Source: Acanthosepion lycidas (lineage: Eukaryota > Mollusca > Cephalopoda > Sepiida > Sepiidae). From it: DNA of 64,000 nt. The stretch covers positions 56,677,292-56,741,291 of the forward strand of contig OZ010611.1 of assembly GCA_963932145.1 (NCBI GenBank). Reading direction: 5' to 3'. Of this stretch, positions 38,200 through 51,060 are shown in pieces. Position 1 is the stretch's first letter. Every line of letters starts with the position of its first letter. Both the position numbers and the translations under genes were made by a program. The notes beneath the pieces were generated by a model, which saw nothing but the letters and a program-made list of their open reading frames with translations, ran no database searches and was not told the origin of the DNA.

Positions 38200-40100
38200 C
38201 AGTCTCTTATTCTCTTCTGTTTATGCCTTGTCTTTAGCTTTTTCTTCTATATTTAACTTTATGTAGAGGCTAGGCCCCTTACTAAATCTTGGTTGAAATT
38301 ATTTTTCATTCTAATTCATAGAAATGGAGTAGCGTGCAATGGTGTCGTCTCATACAACTGTGAGTTAGCAGATAAAATTTGTGGGTACAAAATGGGTGAT
38401 CAGTGTCTTATTCTCTTCTGTTTGTGCCTTGTCTTTAGCTTTTTCTTCTATATTTAACTTTATGTAGAGGATAGGCCCCCCTCTAAATCTTGGTTGAAAT
38501 TATTTTTTATTCTAATTCATAGAAATGGAGTAGCATGCAATGGTGTCGTCTCATACAAAAGTGAGTTAGGAGAAAAAATTTGTGGGCACAAAATGGGTGA
38601 TCAGTGTCTTATTCTCTTCTGTTTGTGCATTGTCTTTAGCTTTTTCTTCTATATTTAACTTTATGTAGAGGCTAGGCCCCCCTCTAAATCTTGGTAGAAA
38701 TTATTTTTCATTTTAATTCATAGAAATGGAGTAGCGTGCAATGGTGTCATCTCATACAACAGTGAGTTAGTAGAAAAAATTTGTGGGCACAAAATGGGTG
38801 ATCAGTGTCTTATTCTCTTCTGTTTGTACCTTGTCTTTAGCTTTTTCTTCTATATTTAACTTTATGTAGAGGCTAGGCCTTTTTCTAAATCTTGGTTGGA
38901 ATTATTTTTCATTCTAATTCATAGAAATGGAGTAGCGTGCAATGGTGTCGTCTCATACAACAGTGAGTTAGGAGAAAAAATTTGTGGGCACAAAATGGGT
39001 GATCAGTGTCTTATTCTCTTCTGTTTGTGCCTTGTCTTTAGCTTTTTCTTCTATATTTTACTTTATGTAGAGGGTAGGCCCCCCTCTAAATCTTGGTTGA
39101 AATTATTTTTCATTCTAATTCATAGAAATGGAGTAGCGTGCAATGGTGTCGTCTCATACAACAGTGAGTTAGGAGAAAAAATTTGTCGGCACAAAATGGG
39201 TGATCAGTGTCTTATTCTCTTCTGTTTGTGCCTTGTCTTTAGCTTTTTCTTCTATATTTAACTTTATGTAGAGGCTAGGCCCCTTACTAAATCTTGGTTG
39301 AAATTATTTTTCATTCTAATTCATAGAAATGGAGTAGCGTGCAATGGTGTCGTCTCATACAACTGTGAGTTAGCAGATAAAATTTGTGGGTACAAAATGG
39401 GTGATCAGTGTCTTATTCTCTTCTGTTTGTGCCTTGTCTTTAGCTTTTTCTTCTATATTTAACTTTATGTAGAGGCTAGGCCCCCCTCTAAATCTTGGTT
39501 GAAATTATTTTTCATTCTAATTTATAGAAATGGAGTAGCATGCAATGGTGTCGTCTCATACAACAGTGAGTTAGGAGAAAAAATTTGTGGGCACAAAATG
39601 GATGATCAGTGTCTTATTCTCTTCTGTTTGTGCATTGTCTTTAGCTTTTTCTTCTATATTTAACTTTATGTAGAGGCTAGGCCCCCCTCTAAATCTTGGT
39701 AGAAATTATTTTTCATTTTAATTCATAGAAATGGAGTAGCGTGCAATGGTGTCGTCTCATACAACAGTGAGTTAGTAGAAAAAATTTGTGGGCACAAAAT
39801 GGGTGATCAGTGTCTTATTCTCTTCTGTTTGTACCTTGTCTTTAGCTTTTTCTTCTATATTTAACTTTATGTAGAGGCTAGGCCCCCCTCTAAATCTTGG
39901 TTGGAATTATTTTTCATTCTAATTCATAGAAATGGAGTAGCGTGCAATTGTGTCGTCTCATACAACAGTGAGTTAGGAGAAAAAATTTGTCGGCACAAAA
40001 TGGGTGATCAGTGTCTTATTCTCTTCTGTTTGTGCCTTGTCTTTAGCTTTTTCTTCTATATTTAACTTTATGTAGAGGCTAGGCCCCCCTCTAAATCTTG
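38200..40100. repeat. Five-monomer (1,005-bp) higher-order repeat
   Basis: The rare marker cccttactaaatc is at about 38,276 and 39,281, and gtgcattgtc is at 38,625 and 39,630, both exactly 1,005 bp apart. Linked variants in both copies include gcagataaaatttgtgggta, gcatgcaatgg, ggtagaaatt with cattttaattc, and ttagtagaaaaa. A little under two units are present. Confidence 0.83.
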
Positions 40101-43100
40101 GTTGAAATCATTTTTCATTCTAATTAATAGAAATGGAGTAGCGATCAAAGGTGTCTTCTCAAACAACATTGAGTCAGGGGAAAAAATTTGTGGTCACAAA
40201 ATGGGTGATCAGTGTCTTATTCTCTTCTGTTTGTGCCTTGTCTTTAGCTTTTTCTTCTATATTTAACTTTATGTAGAGGCTAGTCCCCCCTCTCAATCTT
40301 GGATGAAATTATTTTTCATTCTAATTAATAGAAATGGAGTAGCGTGCAATGGTGTCGTCTCATACCACTGTGAGTTAGCAGATAAAATTTGTGGGCACAA
40401 AATGGGTGATCAGTGTCTTATTCTCTTCTGTTTATGCCTTGTCTTTAGCTTTTTCTTCTATATTTAACTTTATGTAGAGGCTAGGCCCCCCTCTAAATCT
40501 TGGTTGAAATTATTTTTCATTCTAAATAATGGAAATGGAGTATCGTGCAATAGTGTCGTCTCATACAACTGTGAGTTAGCAGATAAAATTTGTGGGCACA
40601 AAATGGGTGATCAGTGTCTTATTCTCTTCTGTTTATGCCTTGTCTTTATCTTTTTCTTCTATATTTAACTTTATGTAGAGGCTAGGCCCCCCTCTAAATC
40701 TTGGTTGAAATTATTTTTCATTCTAATTAATAGAAATGGAGTAGCGTGCAATGGTGTCGTCTCATACAACAGTGAGGTAGGAGAAAAAATTTGTAGGAAC
40801 AAATGGGTGATCAGTGTCTTATTCTCTTCTGTTTGTGCCTTGACTTTAGGTTTTTCTTCTATATTTAACTTTATGTAGAGGCTAGGCCACCCTCTAAATC
40901 TTGGTTGAAATTATTTTTCATTCTAATTCATAGAAATGGAGGAGCGTGCAATGGTGTCGTCTCATACAACAGTAAGGCAGGAGAAAAAAGTTGTTGGCAC
41001 AAAATGGGTGATCAGTGTCTCATTCTCTTCTGTTTGTGCCTTCTCTTTAGCTTTTTCTTCTATATTTAACTTTATGTCGAGGCTAGGCCCCCCCTCTAAA
41101 TCTTGGTTGAAATTATTTTTCATTCTAATTAATAGAAATGGAGTAGCGTGCAATAGTGTCGTCTCATACAACTGTGAGTTAGCAGATAAAATTTGTGGGC
41201 AGAAAATGGGTGATCAGTGTCTTATTCTCTTCTGTTTATGCCTTGTCTTTATCTTTTTCTTCTATATTTAACTTTATGTAGAGGCTAGGCCCCCATCTAA
41301 ATCTTGGTTGAAATTATTTTTCATTCTAATTAATAGAAATGGAGTAGCGTGCAATGGTGTCATCTCATACAACTGTGAGTTAGGAGATAAAATTTGTGGC
41401 CTCAAAATGGGTGATCAGTGACTTATTCTCTTCTGTTTGTGCCTTGTCTTTAGCTTTTTCTTATATATTTAACTTTATGTAGAGGCTAGGCCCCCCTCTA
41501 AATCTTGGTTTAAATTATTTTTCATTCTAATTAATAGAAATGGAGTAGCGATCAAAGGTGTCGTCTCAAACAACAGTGAGTTAGGAGAAAAAATTTGTGG
41601 GCACAAAATGGGTGATCAGTGTCTTATTCTCTTCTGTTTGTGCCTTGTCTTTAGCTTTTTCTTCTATATTTAACTTTATGTAGAGGCTAGGCCCCCCTCT
41701 AAATCTTGGTTAAAATTATTTTTCATTCTAATTAATAAAAATGGAGTAGCGATCAAAGGTGTTGTCTCAAACAACAGTGAGTTAGGAGAAAAAATTTGTG
41801 GGCACAAAATGGGTGATCAGTGTCTTATTCTCTTCTATTTGTGCCTTGTCTTTAGCTTTTTCTTCTATATTTAACTTTATGTAGAGGCTAGGCCCCCCTC
41901 TCAATCTTGGTTGAAATTATTTTTCATTCTAATTAATAGAAATGGAGTAGCGTGCAATGGTGTCGTCTCATACAACTGTGAGTTAGCAGATAAAATTTGT
42001 GGGCACAAAATGGGTGATCAGTGTCTTATTCTCTTCTGTTTATGCCATGTCTTTAGCTTTTTCTTCTATATTTAACTTTATGTAGAGGCTAGGCCCCCCT
42101 CTAAATCTTGGTTGAAATTATTTTTCATTCTAATTAATAGAAATGGAGTAGCGTGCAATAGTGTCGTCTCATACAACAGTGAGGTTGGAGAAAAAATTTG
42201 TTGGCACAAATGGGTGATCAGTGTCTTATTCTCTTCTGTTTGTGCCTTGTCTTTAGCTTTTTCTTCTATATTTAACTTTATGTAGAGGCTAGGCCACCCT
42301 CTAAATCTTGGTTGAAATTATTTTTCATTCTAATTAATAGAAATGGAGTAGCGTGCAATGGTGTCGTCTCATACAACTGTGAGTTAGCAGATAAAATTTG
42401 TGGGCCCAAAATTGGTGATCAGTGTCTTATTCTCTTCTGTTTATGCCTTGTCTTTAGCTTTTTCTTCTATATTTAACTTTATGTAGAGGCTAGGCCCCCA
42501 TCTAAATCTTGGTTGAAATTATTTTTCATTCTAATTAATGGAAATGGAGTAGCGTGCAATAGTGTCGTCTCATACCACTGTGAGTTAGCAGATAAAATTT
42601 GTGGGCACAAAATGGGTGATCAGTGTCTTATTCTCTTCTGTTTATGCCTTGTCTTTATCTTTTTCTTCTATATTTAACTTTATGTAGAGGCTAGTCCCCC
42701 CTCTAAATCTTGGTTGAAATTATTTTTCATTCTAATTAATAGAAATGGAGTAGCGTGCAATGGTGTCGTCTCATACAACAGTGAGGTAGGAGAAAAAATT
42801 TGTAGGAACAAATCGGTGATCAGTGTCTTATTCTCTTCTGTTTGTGCCTTGTCTTTAGCTTTTTCTTCTATATTTAACTTTATGTAGAGGCTAGGCCACC
42901 CTCTAAATCTTGGTTGAAATTATTTTTCATTCTAATTCATAGAAATGGAGGAGCGTGCAATGGTGTCGTCTCATACAACAGTAAGGCAGGAGAAAAAAGT
43001 TGTTGGCACAAAATGGGTGATCAGTGTCTCATTCTCTTCTGTTTGTGCCTTCTCTTTAGCTTTTTCTTCTATATTTAACTTTATGTAGAGGCTAGGCCCC

Positions 43101-45800
43101 CCTCTAAATCTTGGTTGAAATTATTTTTCATTCTAATTAATAGAAATGGAGTGGCGTGCAATGGTGTCGTGTCATACAACTGTGAGTTAGGAGATAAAAT
43201 TTGTGGGCACAAAATGGGTGATCAGTGACTTATTCTCTTCTGTTTGTGCCTTGTCTTTAGCTTTTTCTTATATATTTAACTTTATGTAGAGGCTAGGCCC
43301 CCCTCTAAATCTTGGTTAAAATTATTTTTCATTCTAATTAATAGAAATGGAGTAGCGATCAAAGGTGTCGTCTCAAACAACAGTGAGTTAGGAGAAAAAA
43401 TTTGTGGGCACAAAATGGGTGATCAGTGTCTTATTCTCTTCTATTTGTGCCTTGTCTTTAGCTTTTTCTTCTATATTTAACTTTATGTAGAGGCTAGGCC
43501 CCCCTCTCAATCTTGGTTGAAATTATTTTTCATTCTAATTAATAGAAATGGAGTAGCGTGCAATGGTGTCGTCTCATACAACTGTGAGTTAGCAGATAAA
43601 ATTTGTGGGCACAAAATGGGTGATCAGTGACTTATTCTCTTCTGTTTATGCCTTGTCTTTAGCTTTTTCTTCTATATTTAACTTTATGTAGAGGCTAGGC
43701 CCCCCTCTAAATCTTGGTTGAAATTATTTTTCATTCTAATTAATAGAAATGGAGTAGCGTGCAATAGTGTCGTCTCATACAACTGTGAGTTAGCAGATAA
43801 AATTTGTGGGCACAAACAGGTTGATCAGTGTCTTATTCTCTTCTGTTTATGCCTTGTCTTTATCTTTTTCTTCTGTCTTTAACTTTATGTAGAGGCTAGG
43901 CCCCCCTCTAAATCTTGGTTGAAATTATTTTTCATTCTAATTAATAGAAATGGAGTAGCGTGCAATGGTGTCATCTCATACAACAGTGAGGTAGGAGAAA
44001 AAATTTGTTGGCACAAATGGGTGATCAGTATCTTATTCTCTTCTGTTTGTGCCTTGTCTTTAGCTTTTTCTTCTATATTTAACTTTATGTAGAGGCTAGG
44101 CCACCCTCTAAATCTTGGTTGAAATTATTTTTCATTCTAATTCATAGAAATGGAGTAGCGTGCAATGGTGTCGTCTCATACAACTGTGAGTTAGCAGATA
44201 AAATTTGTGGGCACAAAACTGGTGATCAGTGTCTTATTCTCTTCTGTTTATGCCTTGTCTTTAGCTTTTTCTTCTATATTTAACTTTATGTAGAGGCTAG
44301 GCCCCCCTCTAAATCTTGGTTGAAATTATTTTTCATTCTAATTCATAGAAATGGAGTAGCGTGCAATGGTGTCGTCTCATACAACAGTGAGGTAGGAGAA
44401 AAAATTTGTAGGCACAAATGGGTGATCAGTGTCTTATTCTCTTCTGTTTGTGCCTTGTCTTTAGCTTTTTCTTCTATATTTAACTTTATGTAGAGGCTAG
44501 GCCACCCTCTAAATCTTGGTTGAAATTATTTTTCATTCTAATTCATAGAAATGGAGGAGCGTGCAATGGTGTCGTCTCATACAACAGTGAGGCAGGAGAA
44601 AAAAGTTGTTGGCACAAAATGGGTGATCAGTGTCTTATTCTCTTCTGTTTGTGCCTTCTCTTTAGCTTTTTCTTCTATATTTAACTTTATGTAGAGGATA
44701 GGCCCCCCTCTAAATCTTGGTTGAAATTATTTTTCATTCTAATTAATAGAAATGGAGTAGCGTGCAATGGTGTCGTCTCATACAACTGTGAGTTAGCAGA
44801 TAAAATTTGTGGGCACAAAATGGGTGATCAGTGTCTTATTCTCTTCTGTTTATGCCATGTCTTTAGCTTTTTCTTCTATATTTAACTTTATGTAGAGGCT
44901 AGGCCCCCCTCTAAATCTTGGTTGAAATTATTTTTCATTCTAATTAATAGAAATGGAGTAGCGTGCAATAGTGTAGTCTCATACAACTGTGAGTTAGCAG
45001 ATAAAATTTGTGGGCACAAATAGGGTGATCAGTGTCTTATTCTCTTCTGTTTATGCCTTGTCTTTATCTTTTTCTTCTATATTTAACTTTATGTAGAGGC
45101 TAGGCCCCCCTCTAAATCTTGGTTGAAATTATTTTTCATTCTAATTAATAGAAATGGAGTAGCGTGCAATGGTGTCATCTCATACAACAGTGAGGTAGGA
45201 GAAAAAATTTGTTGGCACAAATGGGTGATCAGTGTCTTATTCTCTTCTGTTTGTGCCTTGTCTTTAGCTTTTTCTTCTATTTTTAACTTTATGTAGAGGC
45301 TAGGCCACCCTATAAATCTTGGTTGAAATTATTTTTCATTCTAATTCATAGAAATGGAGGAGCGTGCAATGGTGTCGTCTCATACAACAGTGAGGTAGGA
45401 GAAAAAGTTGTTGGCACAAAATGGGTGATCAGTGTCTTATTCTCTTCTGTTTGTGCCTTGTCTTTAGCTTTTTCTTCTATATTTAACTTTATGTAGAGGC
45501 TAGGCCCCCCTCTAAATCTTGGTTGAAATTATTTTTCATTCTAATTCATAGAAATGGAGGAGCGTGCAATAGTGTCGTCTCATACAACAGTGAGGTAGGA
45601 GAAAAAGTTGTTGGCACAAAATGGGTGATCAGTGTCTTATTCTCTTCTGTTTGTGCCTTGTCTTTAGCTTTTTCTTCTATATTTAACTTTATGTAGAGGC
45701 TAGGCCCCCCTCTAAATCTTGGTTGAAATTATTTTTCATTCTAATTAATAGAAATGGAGTAGCGTGCAATGGTGTCGTCTCATACAACTGTGAGTTAGCA
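40100..45800. repeat. Zone E: attaatag and gcagataaaa monomers
   Basis: Most copies have attaatag and many have ctgtgagttagcagataaaa with tgtttatgcc. Others have gaggtaggag, aggccaccctct, or aatggaggagcg with aaaagttgttgg. Several copies drop one A in cacaaatgggtg. Long-range pairing is visible: the ggaggagcg, gtaaggcagg, tgtctcattc, cttctctttag run near 40,940-41,050 recurs near 42,950-43,060, about 10 monomers away, with a related copy near 44,555. Copies with gcgatcaaagg and tctcaaac occur at 41,549, 41,750 and 43,356. No single unit length dominates. Confidence 0.75.
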
Positions 45801-47760
45801 GATAAAATTTGTGGGCGCAAAATGGGTGATCAGTGTCTTATTCTCTTCTGTTTATGCCATGTCTTTAGCTTTTTCTTCTATATTTAACTTTATGTAGAGG
45901 CTAGGCCCCCCTCTAAATCTTGGTTGAAATTATTTTTCATTCTAATTAATAGAAATGGAGTAGCGTGCAATAGTGTCGTCTCATACAAATGTGATTTAGC
46001 AGATAAAATTTGTGGGCACAAAATGGGTGATCAGTGTCTTATTCTCTTCTGTTTATGCCTTGTCTTTATCTTTTTCTTCTATATTTAACTTTATGTAGAG
46101 GCTAGGCCCCCCTCTAAATCTTGGTTGAAATTATTTTTCATTCTAATTCATAGAAATGGAGGAGCGTGCAATGGTGTCGTCTCATACAACAGTGAGGTAG
46201 GAGAAAAAAGTTGTTGGCACAAAATGGGTGATCAGTGTCTTATTCTCTTCTGTTTGTGCCTTGTCTTTAGCTTTTTCTTCTATATTTAACTTTATGTAGA
46301 GGCTAGGCCCCCCTCAAAATCTTGGTTGAAATTATTTTTCATTCTAATTAATAGAAATGGAGTAGCGTGCAATGGTGTCGTCTCATACAACTGTGAGTTA
46401 GCAGATAAAATTTGTGGGCACAAAATGGGTGATCAGTGTCTTATTCTCTTCTGTTTGTGCCTTGTCTTTAGCTTTTTCTTCTATATTTAACTTTATGTAG
46501 AGGCTAGGCCCCTTTCTAAATCTTGGTTGGAATTATTTTTCATTCTAATTCATAGAAATGGAGTAGCATGCAATGGTGTCGTCTCATACAACTGTGAGTT
46601 AGGAGAAAAAATTTGTGGGCACAAAATGGGTGATCAGTGTCTTATTCTCTTCTGTTTTTGCCTTGTCTTTAGCTTTTTCTTCTATATTTAACTATATGTA
46701 GAGGCCAGGCCCCTTTCTAAATCTTGGTTGGAATTATTTTTCATTCTAATTCATAGAAATGGAGGAGCGTGCAATAGTGTCGTCTCATACAACAGTGAGG
46801 TAGGAGATAAAATTTGTGGGCGCAAAATGGGTGATCAGTGTCTTATTCTCTTCTGTTTATGCCATGTCTTTAGCTTTTTCTTCTATATTTAACTTTATGT
46901 AGAGGCTAGGCCCCCCTCTAAATCTTGGTTGAAATTATTTTTCATTCTAATTAATAGAAATGGAGTAGCGTGCAATAGTGTCGTCTCATACAAATGTGAT
47001 TTAGCAGATAAAATTTGTGGGCACAAAATGGGTGATCAGTGTCTTATTCTCTTCTGTTTATGCCTTGTCTTTATCTTTTTCTTCTATATTTAACTTTATG
47101 TAGAGGCTAGGCCCCCCTCTAAATCTTGGTTGAAATTATTTTTCATTCTAATTCATAGAAATGGAGGAGCGTGCAATGGTGTCGTCTCATACAACAGTGA
47201 GGTAGGAGAAAAAAGTTGTTGGCACAAAATGGGTGATCAGTGTCTTATTCTCTTCTGTTTGTGCCTTGTCTTTAGCTTTTTCTTCTATATTTAACTTTAT
47301 GTAGAGGCTAGGCCCCCCTCAAAATCTTGGTTGAAATTATTTTTCATTCTAATTAATAGAAATGGAGTAGCGTGCAATGGTGTCGTCTCATACAACTGTG
47401 AGTTAGCAGATAAAATTTGTGGGCACAAAATGGGTGATCAGTGTCTTATTCTCTTCTGTTTGTGCCTTGTCTTTAGCTTTTTCTTCTATATTTAACTTTA
47501 TGTAGAGGCTAGGCCCCTTTCTAAATCTTGGTTGGAATTATTTTTCATTCTAATTCATAGAAATGGAGTAGCATGCAATGGTGTCGTCTCATACAACTGT
47601 GAGTTAGGAGAAAAAATTTGTGGGCACAAAATGGGTGATCAGTGTCTTATTCTCTTCTGTTTGTGCCTTGTCTTTAGCTTTTTCTTCTATATTTAACTAT
47701 ATGTAGAGGCCAGGCCCCTTTCTAAATCTTGGTTGGAATTATTTTTCATTCTAATTCATA
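45800..47760. repeat. Five-monomer (1,005-bp) tandem duplication
   Basis: The marker gggcgcaaaatgg is at 45,813 and 46,818, and taactatatgtagaggccagg starts at 46,689 and 47,694, both exactly 1,005 bp apart. Linked variants between them (gtgccatgtc or atgccatgtc, caaatgtgatttagc, cccctcaaaatc, agcatgcaatgg) are the same in both units. The units are nearly identical, so the duplication appears recent. Confidence 0.87.
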
Positions 47761-47859
47761 GAAATGGAGTAGCGTGCAATGGTGTCGTCTCATACAACTG
47801 TGAGTTAGGAGAAAAAATTTGTGGGTACAAAATGGGTGATCAGTGTCTTATTCTCTTCT

Positions 47860-50800
47860 GTTTGTGCCTTGTCTTTAGCTTTTTCTTCTATATTTAACTT
47901 CATGTAGAGGCTAGGCCCCTTTCTAAATCTAGGTTGGAATTATTTTTATTCTAATTCATAGAAATGGAGTAGCATGCAATGTTGTCGTCTCATACAACAG
48001 TGAGTTAGGAGAAAAAATTTGTTGGCACAAAATTTGTGATCAGTGTCTTATTCTCTTGTGTTTGTGCCTTGTCTTTAGCTTTTTCTTCTAAATTTAACTT
48101 TATGTAGAGGATAGGCCCCCCTCTAAATCTTGGTTGAAATTATTTTTCATTCTAATTCATAGAAATGGAGTAGCATGCAATGGTGTCTTCTCATACAACA
48201 GTGAGGTAGGAGAAAAAACTTGTGGGCACAAAATGGGTGATCAGTGTCTTATTCTCTTCTGTTTGTGCCTTGTCTCTAGCTTTTTCTTCTATATTTAACT
48301 TTATGTAGAGGATAGGCCCCCCTCTAAATCTTGGTTGAAATTATTTTTCATTCTAATTCATAGAAATGGAGTAGCATGCAATGGTGTCATCTCATACAAC
48401 AGTGAGTTAGGAGAAAAAATTTGTGGGCAGAAAATGGGTGATCAGTGTCTTATTCTCTTCTGTTTGTGCCTTGTCTTTAGCTTTTTCTTCTATATTTAAC
48501 TTCATGTAGAGGCTAGGCCCCTTTCTAAATCTTGGTTGGAATTATTTTTCATTCTAATTCATAGAAATGGAGTAGCATGCAATGGTGTCGTCTCATACAA
48601 CAGTGAGTTAGGAGAAAAAATTTGTTGGCACAAAATGGGTGATCAGTGTCTTATTCTCTTGTGTTTGTGCCTTGTCTTGAGCTTTTTCTTCTATATTTAA
48701 CTTTATGTAGAGGATAGGCCCCCCTCTAAATCTTGGTTGAAATTATTTTTCATTCTAATTCATAGAAATGGAGTAGCATGCAATGGTGTCATCTCATACA
48801 ACAGTGAGGTAGGAGAAAAAATTTGTGGGCACAAAATGGGTGATCAGTGTCTTATTCTCTTCTGTTTGTGCCTTGTCTTTAGCTTTTTCTTCTATATTTA
48901 ACTTTATGTAGAGGATAGGCCCCCCTCTAAATCTTGGTTGAAATTATTTTTCATTCTAATTAATAGAAATGGAGTAGCATGCAATGGTGTCGTCTCATAC
49001 AACAGTGAGTTAGGAGAAAAAATTTGTGGGCACAAAATGGGTGATCAGTGTCTTAATCTGTTCTGTTTGTGCCTTGTATTGAGCTTTTTCTTCTATATTT
49101 AACTTTATGTAGAGGCTAGGCCCCTTTCTAAATCTTGGTTGGAATTATTTTTCATTCTAATTTATAGAAATGGAGTAGCATGCAATGGTGTCGTCTCATA
49201 CAACTGTGAGTTAGGAGAAAAAATTTGTGGGCACAAAATGGGTGATCAGTGTCTTATTCTCTTCTGTTTGTGCCTTGTCTTTAGCTTATTCTTCTATATT
49301 TAACTATATGTAGAGGCCAGGCCCCTTTCTAAATCTTGGTTGGAATTATTTTTCATTCCAATTCATAGAAATGGAGTAGCGTGCAATGGTGTCGTCTCAT
49401 ACAACTGTGAGTTAGGAGAAAAAATTTGTGGGCACAAAATGGGTGATCAGTGTCTTATTCTCTTCTGTTTGTGCCTTGTCTTTAGCTTTTTCTTCTATAT
49501 TTAACTTCATGTAGAGGCTAGGCCCCTTTCTAAATCTATGTTGGTATTATTTTTCATTCTAATTCATAGAAATCGAGTAGCGTGCAATGGTGTCGTCTCA
49601 TACAACTGTGAGTTAGGAGAAAAAATTTGTTGGCACAAAATGGGTGATCAGTGTTTTATTCTCTTCTGTTTGTGCCTTGTCTTTAGCTTTTTCTTCTATA
49701 TTTAACTTCATGTAGAGGCTAGGCCCTTTCTAAATCTTGGTTGGAATTATTTTTATTCTAATTCATAGAAATGGAGTAGCATGCAATGTTGTCGTCTCAT
49801 ACAACAGTGAGTTAGGAGAAAAAATTTGTTGGCACAAAATGTGTGATCAGTGTCTTATTCTCTTGTGTTTGTGCCTTGTCTTTAGCTTTTTCTTCTAAAT
49901 TTAACTTTATGTAGAGGATAGGCCCCCCTCTAAAGCTTGGTTGAAATTATTTTTCATTCTAATTCATAGAAATGGAGTAGCATGCAATGGTGTCTTCTCA
50001 TACAACAGTGAGGTAGGAGAAAAAATTTGTGGGCACAAAATGGGTGATCAGTGTCTTATTCTCTTCTGTTTGTGCCTTGTCTCTAGCTTTTTCTTCTATA
50101 TTTAACTTTATGTAGAGGATAGGCCCCCCTCTAAATCTTGGTTGAAATTATTTTTCATTCTAATTCATAGAAATGGAGTAGCATGCAATGGTGTCATCTC
50201 ATACAACAGTGAGTTAGGAGAAAAAATTTGTGGGCAGAAAATGGGTGATCAGTGTCTTATACTCTTCTGTTTGTGCCTTGTCTTTAGCTTTTTCTTCTAT
50301 ATTTAACTTCATGTAGAGGCTAGGCCGCTTTCTAAATCTTGGTTGGAATTATTTTTCATTCTAATTCATAGAAATGGAGTAGCATGCAATGGTGTCGTCT
50401 CATACAACAGTGAGTTAGGAGAAAAAATTTGTTGGCACAAAATGGGTGATCAGTGTCTTATTCTCTTGTGTTTGTGCCTTGTCTTTAGCTTTTTCTTCTA
50501 TATTTAACTTTATGTAGAGGATAGGCCCCCCTCTAAATCTTGGTTGAAATTATTTTTCATTCTAATTCATAGAAATGGAGTAGCATGCAATGGTGTCATC
50601 TCATACAACAGTGAGGTAGGAGAAAAAATTTGTGGGCACAAAATGGGTGATCAGTGTCTTATTCTCTTCTGTTTGTGCCTTGTCTTTAGCTTTTTCTTCT
50701 ATATTTAACTTTATGTAGAGGATAGGCCCCCCTCTAAATCTTGGTTGAAATTATTTTTAATTCTAATTAATAGAAATGGAGTAGCATGCAATGGTGTCGA

Positions 50801-51060
50801 CTCATACACAAGTGAGTTAGGAGAAAAAATTTGTGGGCACAAAATGGGTGATCAGTGTCTTATTCTCTTCTGTTTGTGCCTTGTATTTAGCTTTTTCTTC
50901 TATATTTAACTTTATGTAGAGGCTAGGCCCCTTTCTAAATCTTGGTTGGAATTATTTTTCATTCTAATTCATAGAAATGGAGTAGCATGCAATGGTGTCG
51001 TCTCATACAACTGTGAGTTAGGAGAAAAAATTTGTGGGCACAAAATGGGTGATCAGTGTC
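47860..51060. repeat. Nine-monomer (about 1.8-kb) tandem duplication
   Basis: Markers pair at 1,807-1,808 bp (nine monomers minus 1-2 bp): the c/t-lacking tatttttatt at 47,941 and 49,748, ttcatgtag at 47,899 and 49,707, gggcagaaaatgg at 48,425 and 50,232, and a second ttcatgtag at 48,501 and 50,308. Rare variants ctctagc, cttgtgtttg, gaggatagg and gcatgcaatg follow the same order in both. Matching fades at about 49,250 in the first copy and 51,060 in the second, so the second copy is slightly incomplete. Confidence 0.87.

Larger units (their letters stand above)
31900..38200. repeat. Zone D: nested segmental duplications
   Basis: Markers are ctgtgagttagcagataaaa, atagaacagtgaggtagg, ggtttcgtctc with gttagggg, atatgtaacttt, and gcgatcaaagg with tctcaaacaac. 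The gcgatcaaagg marker at 33,111 recurs at 35,524 (12 monomers) and 36,529 (17 monomers), each plus 1 bp. The tctgtattt and ggtttcg set at 34.3-34.6 kb recurs at 36.9-37.2 kb, offset by 2,614 bp (13 monomers plus 1 bp). Different parts of the zone therefore pair at different offsets, which implies successive overlapping duplications. Confidence 0.82.

Noticed and set aside
38896-39261. Open frame of 121 codons (+)
   Set aside because: Two monomers joined by a changed stop. The two halves are almost the same peptide because they are tandem copies.
40936-41271. Open frames of 111 codons (+) and 69 codons (-, 40,962-41,171)
   Set aside because: Both lie wholly within satellite copies with a few private variants. 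The minus-strand frame is the complement of the same monomers, with no support of its own.
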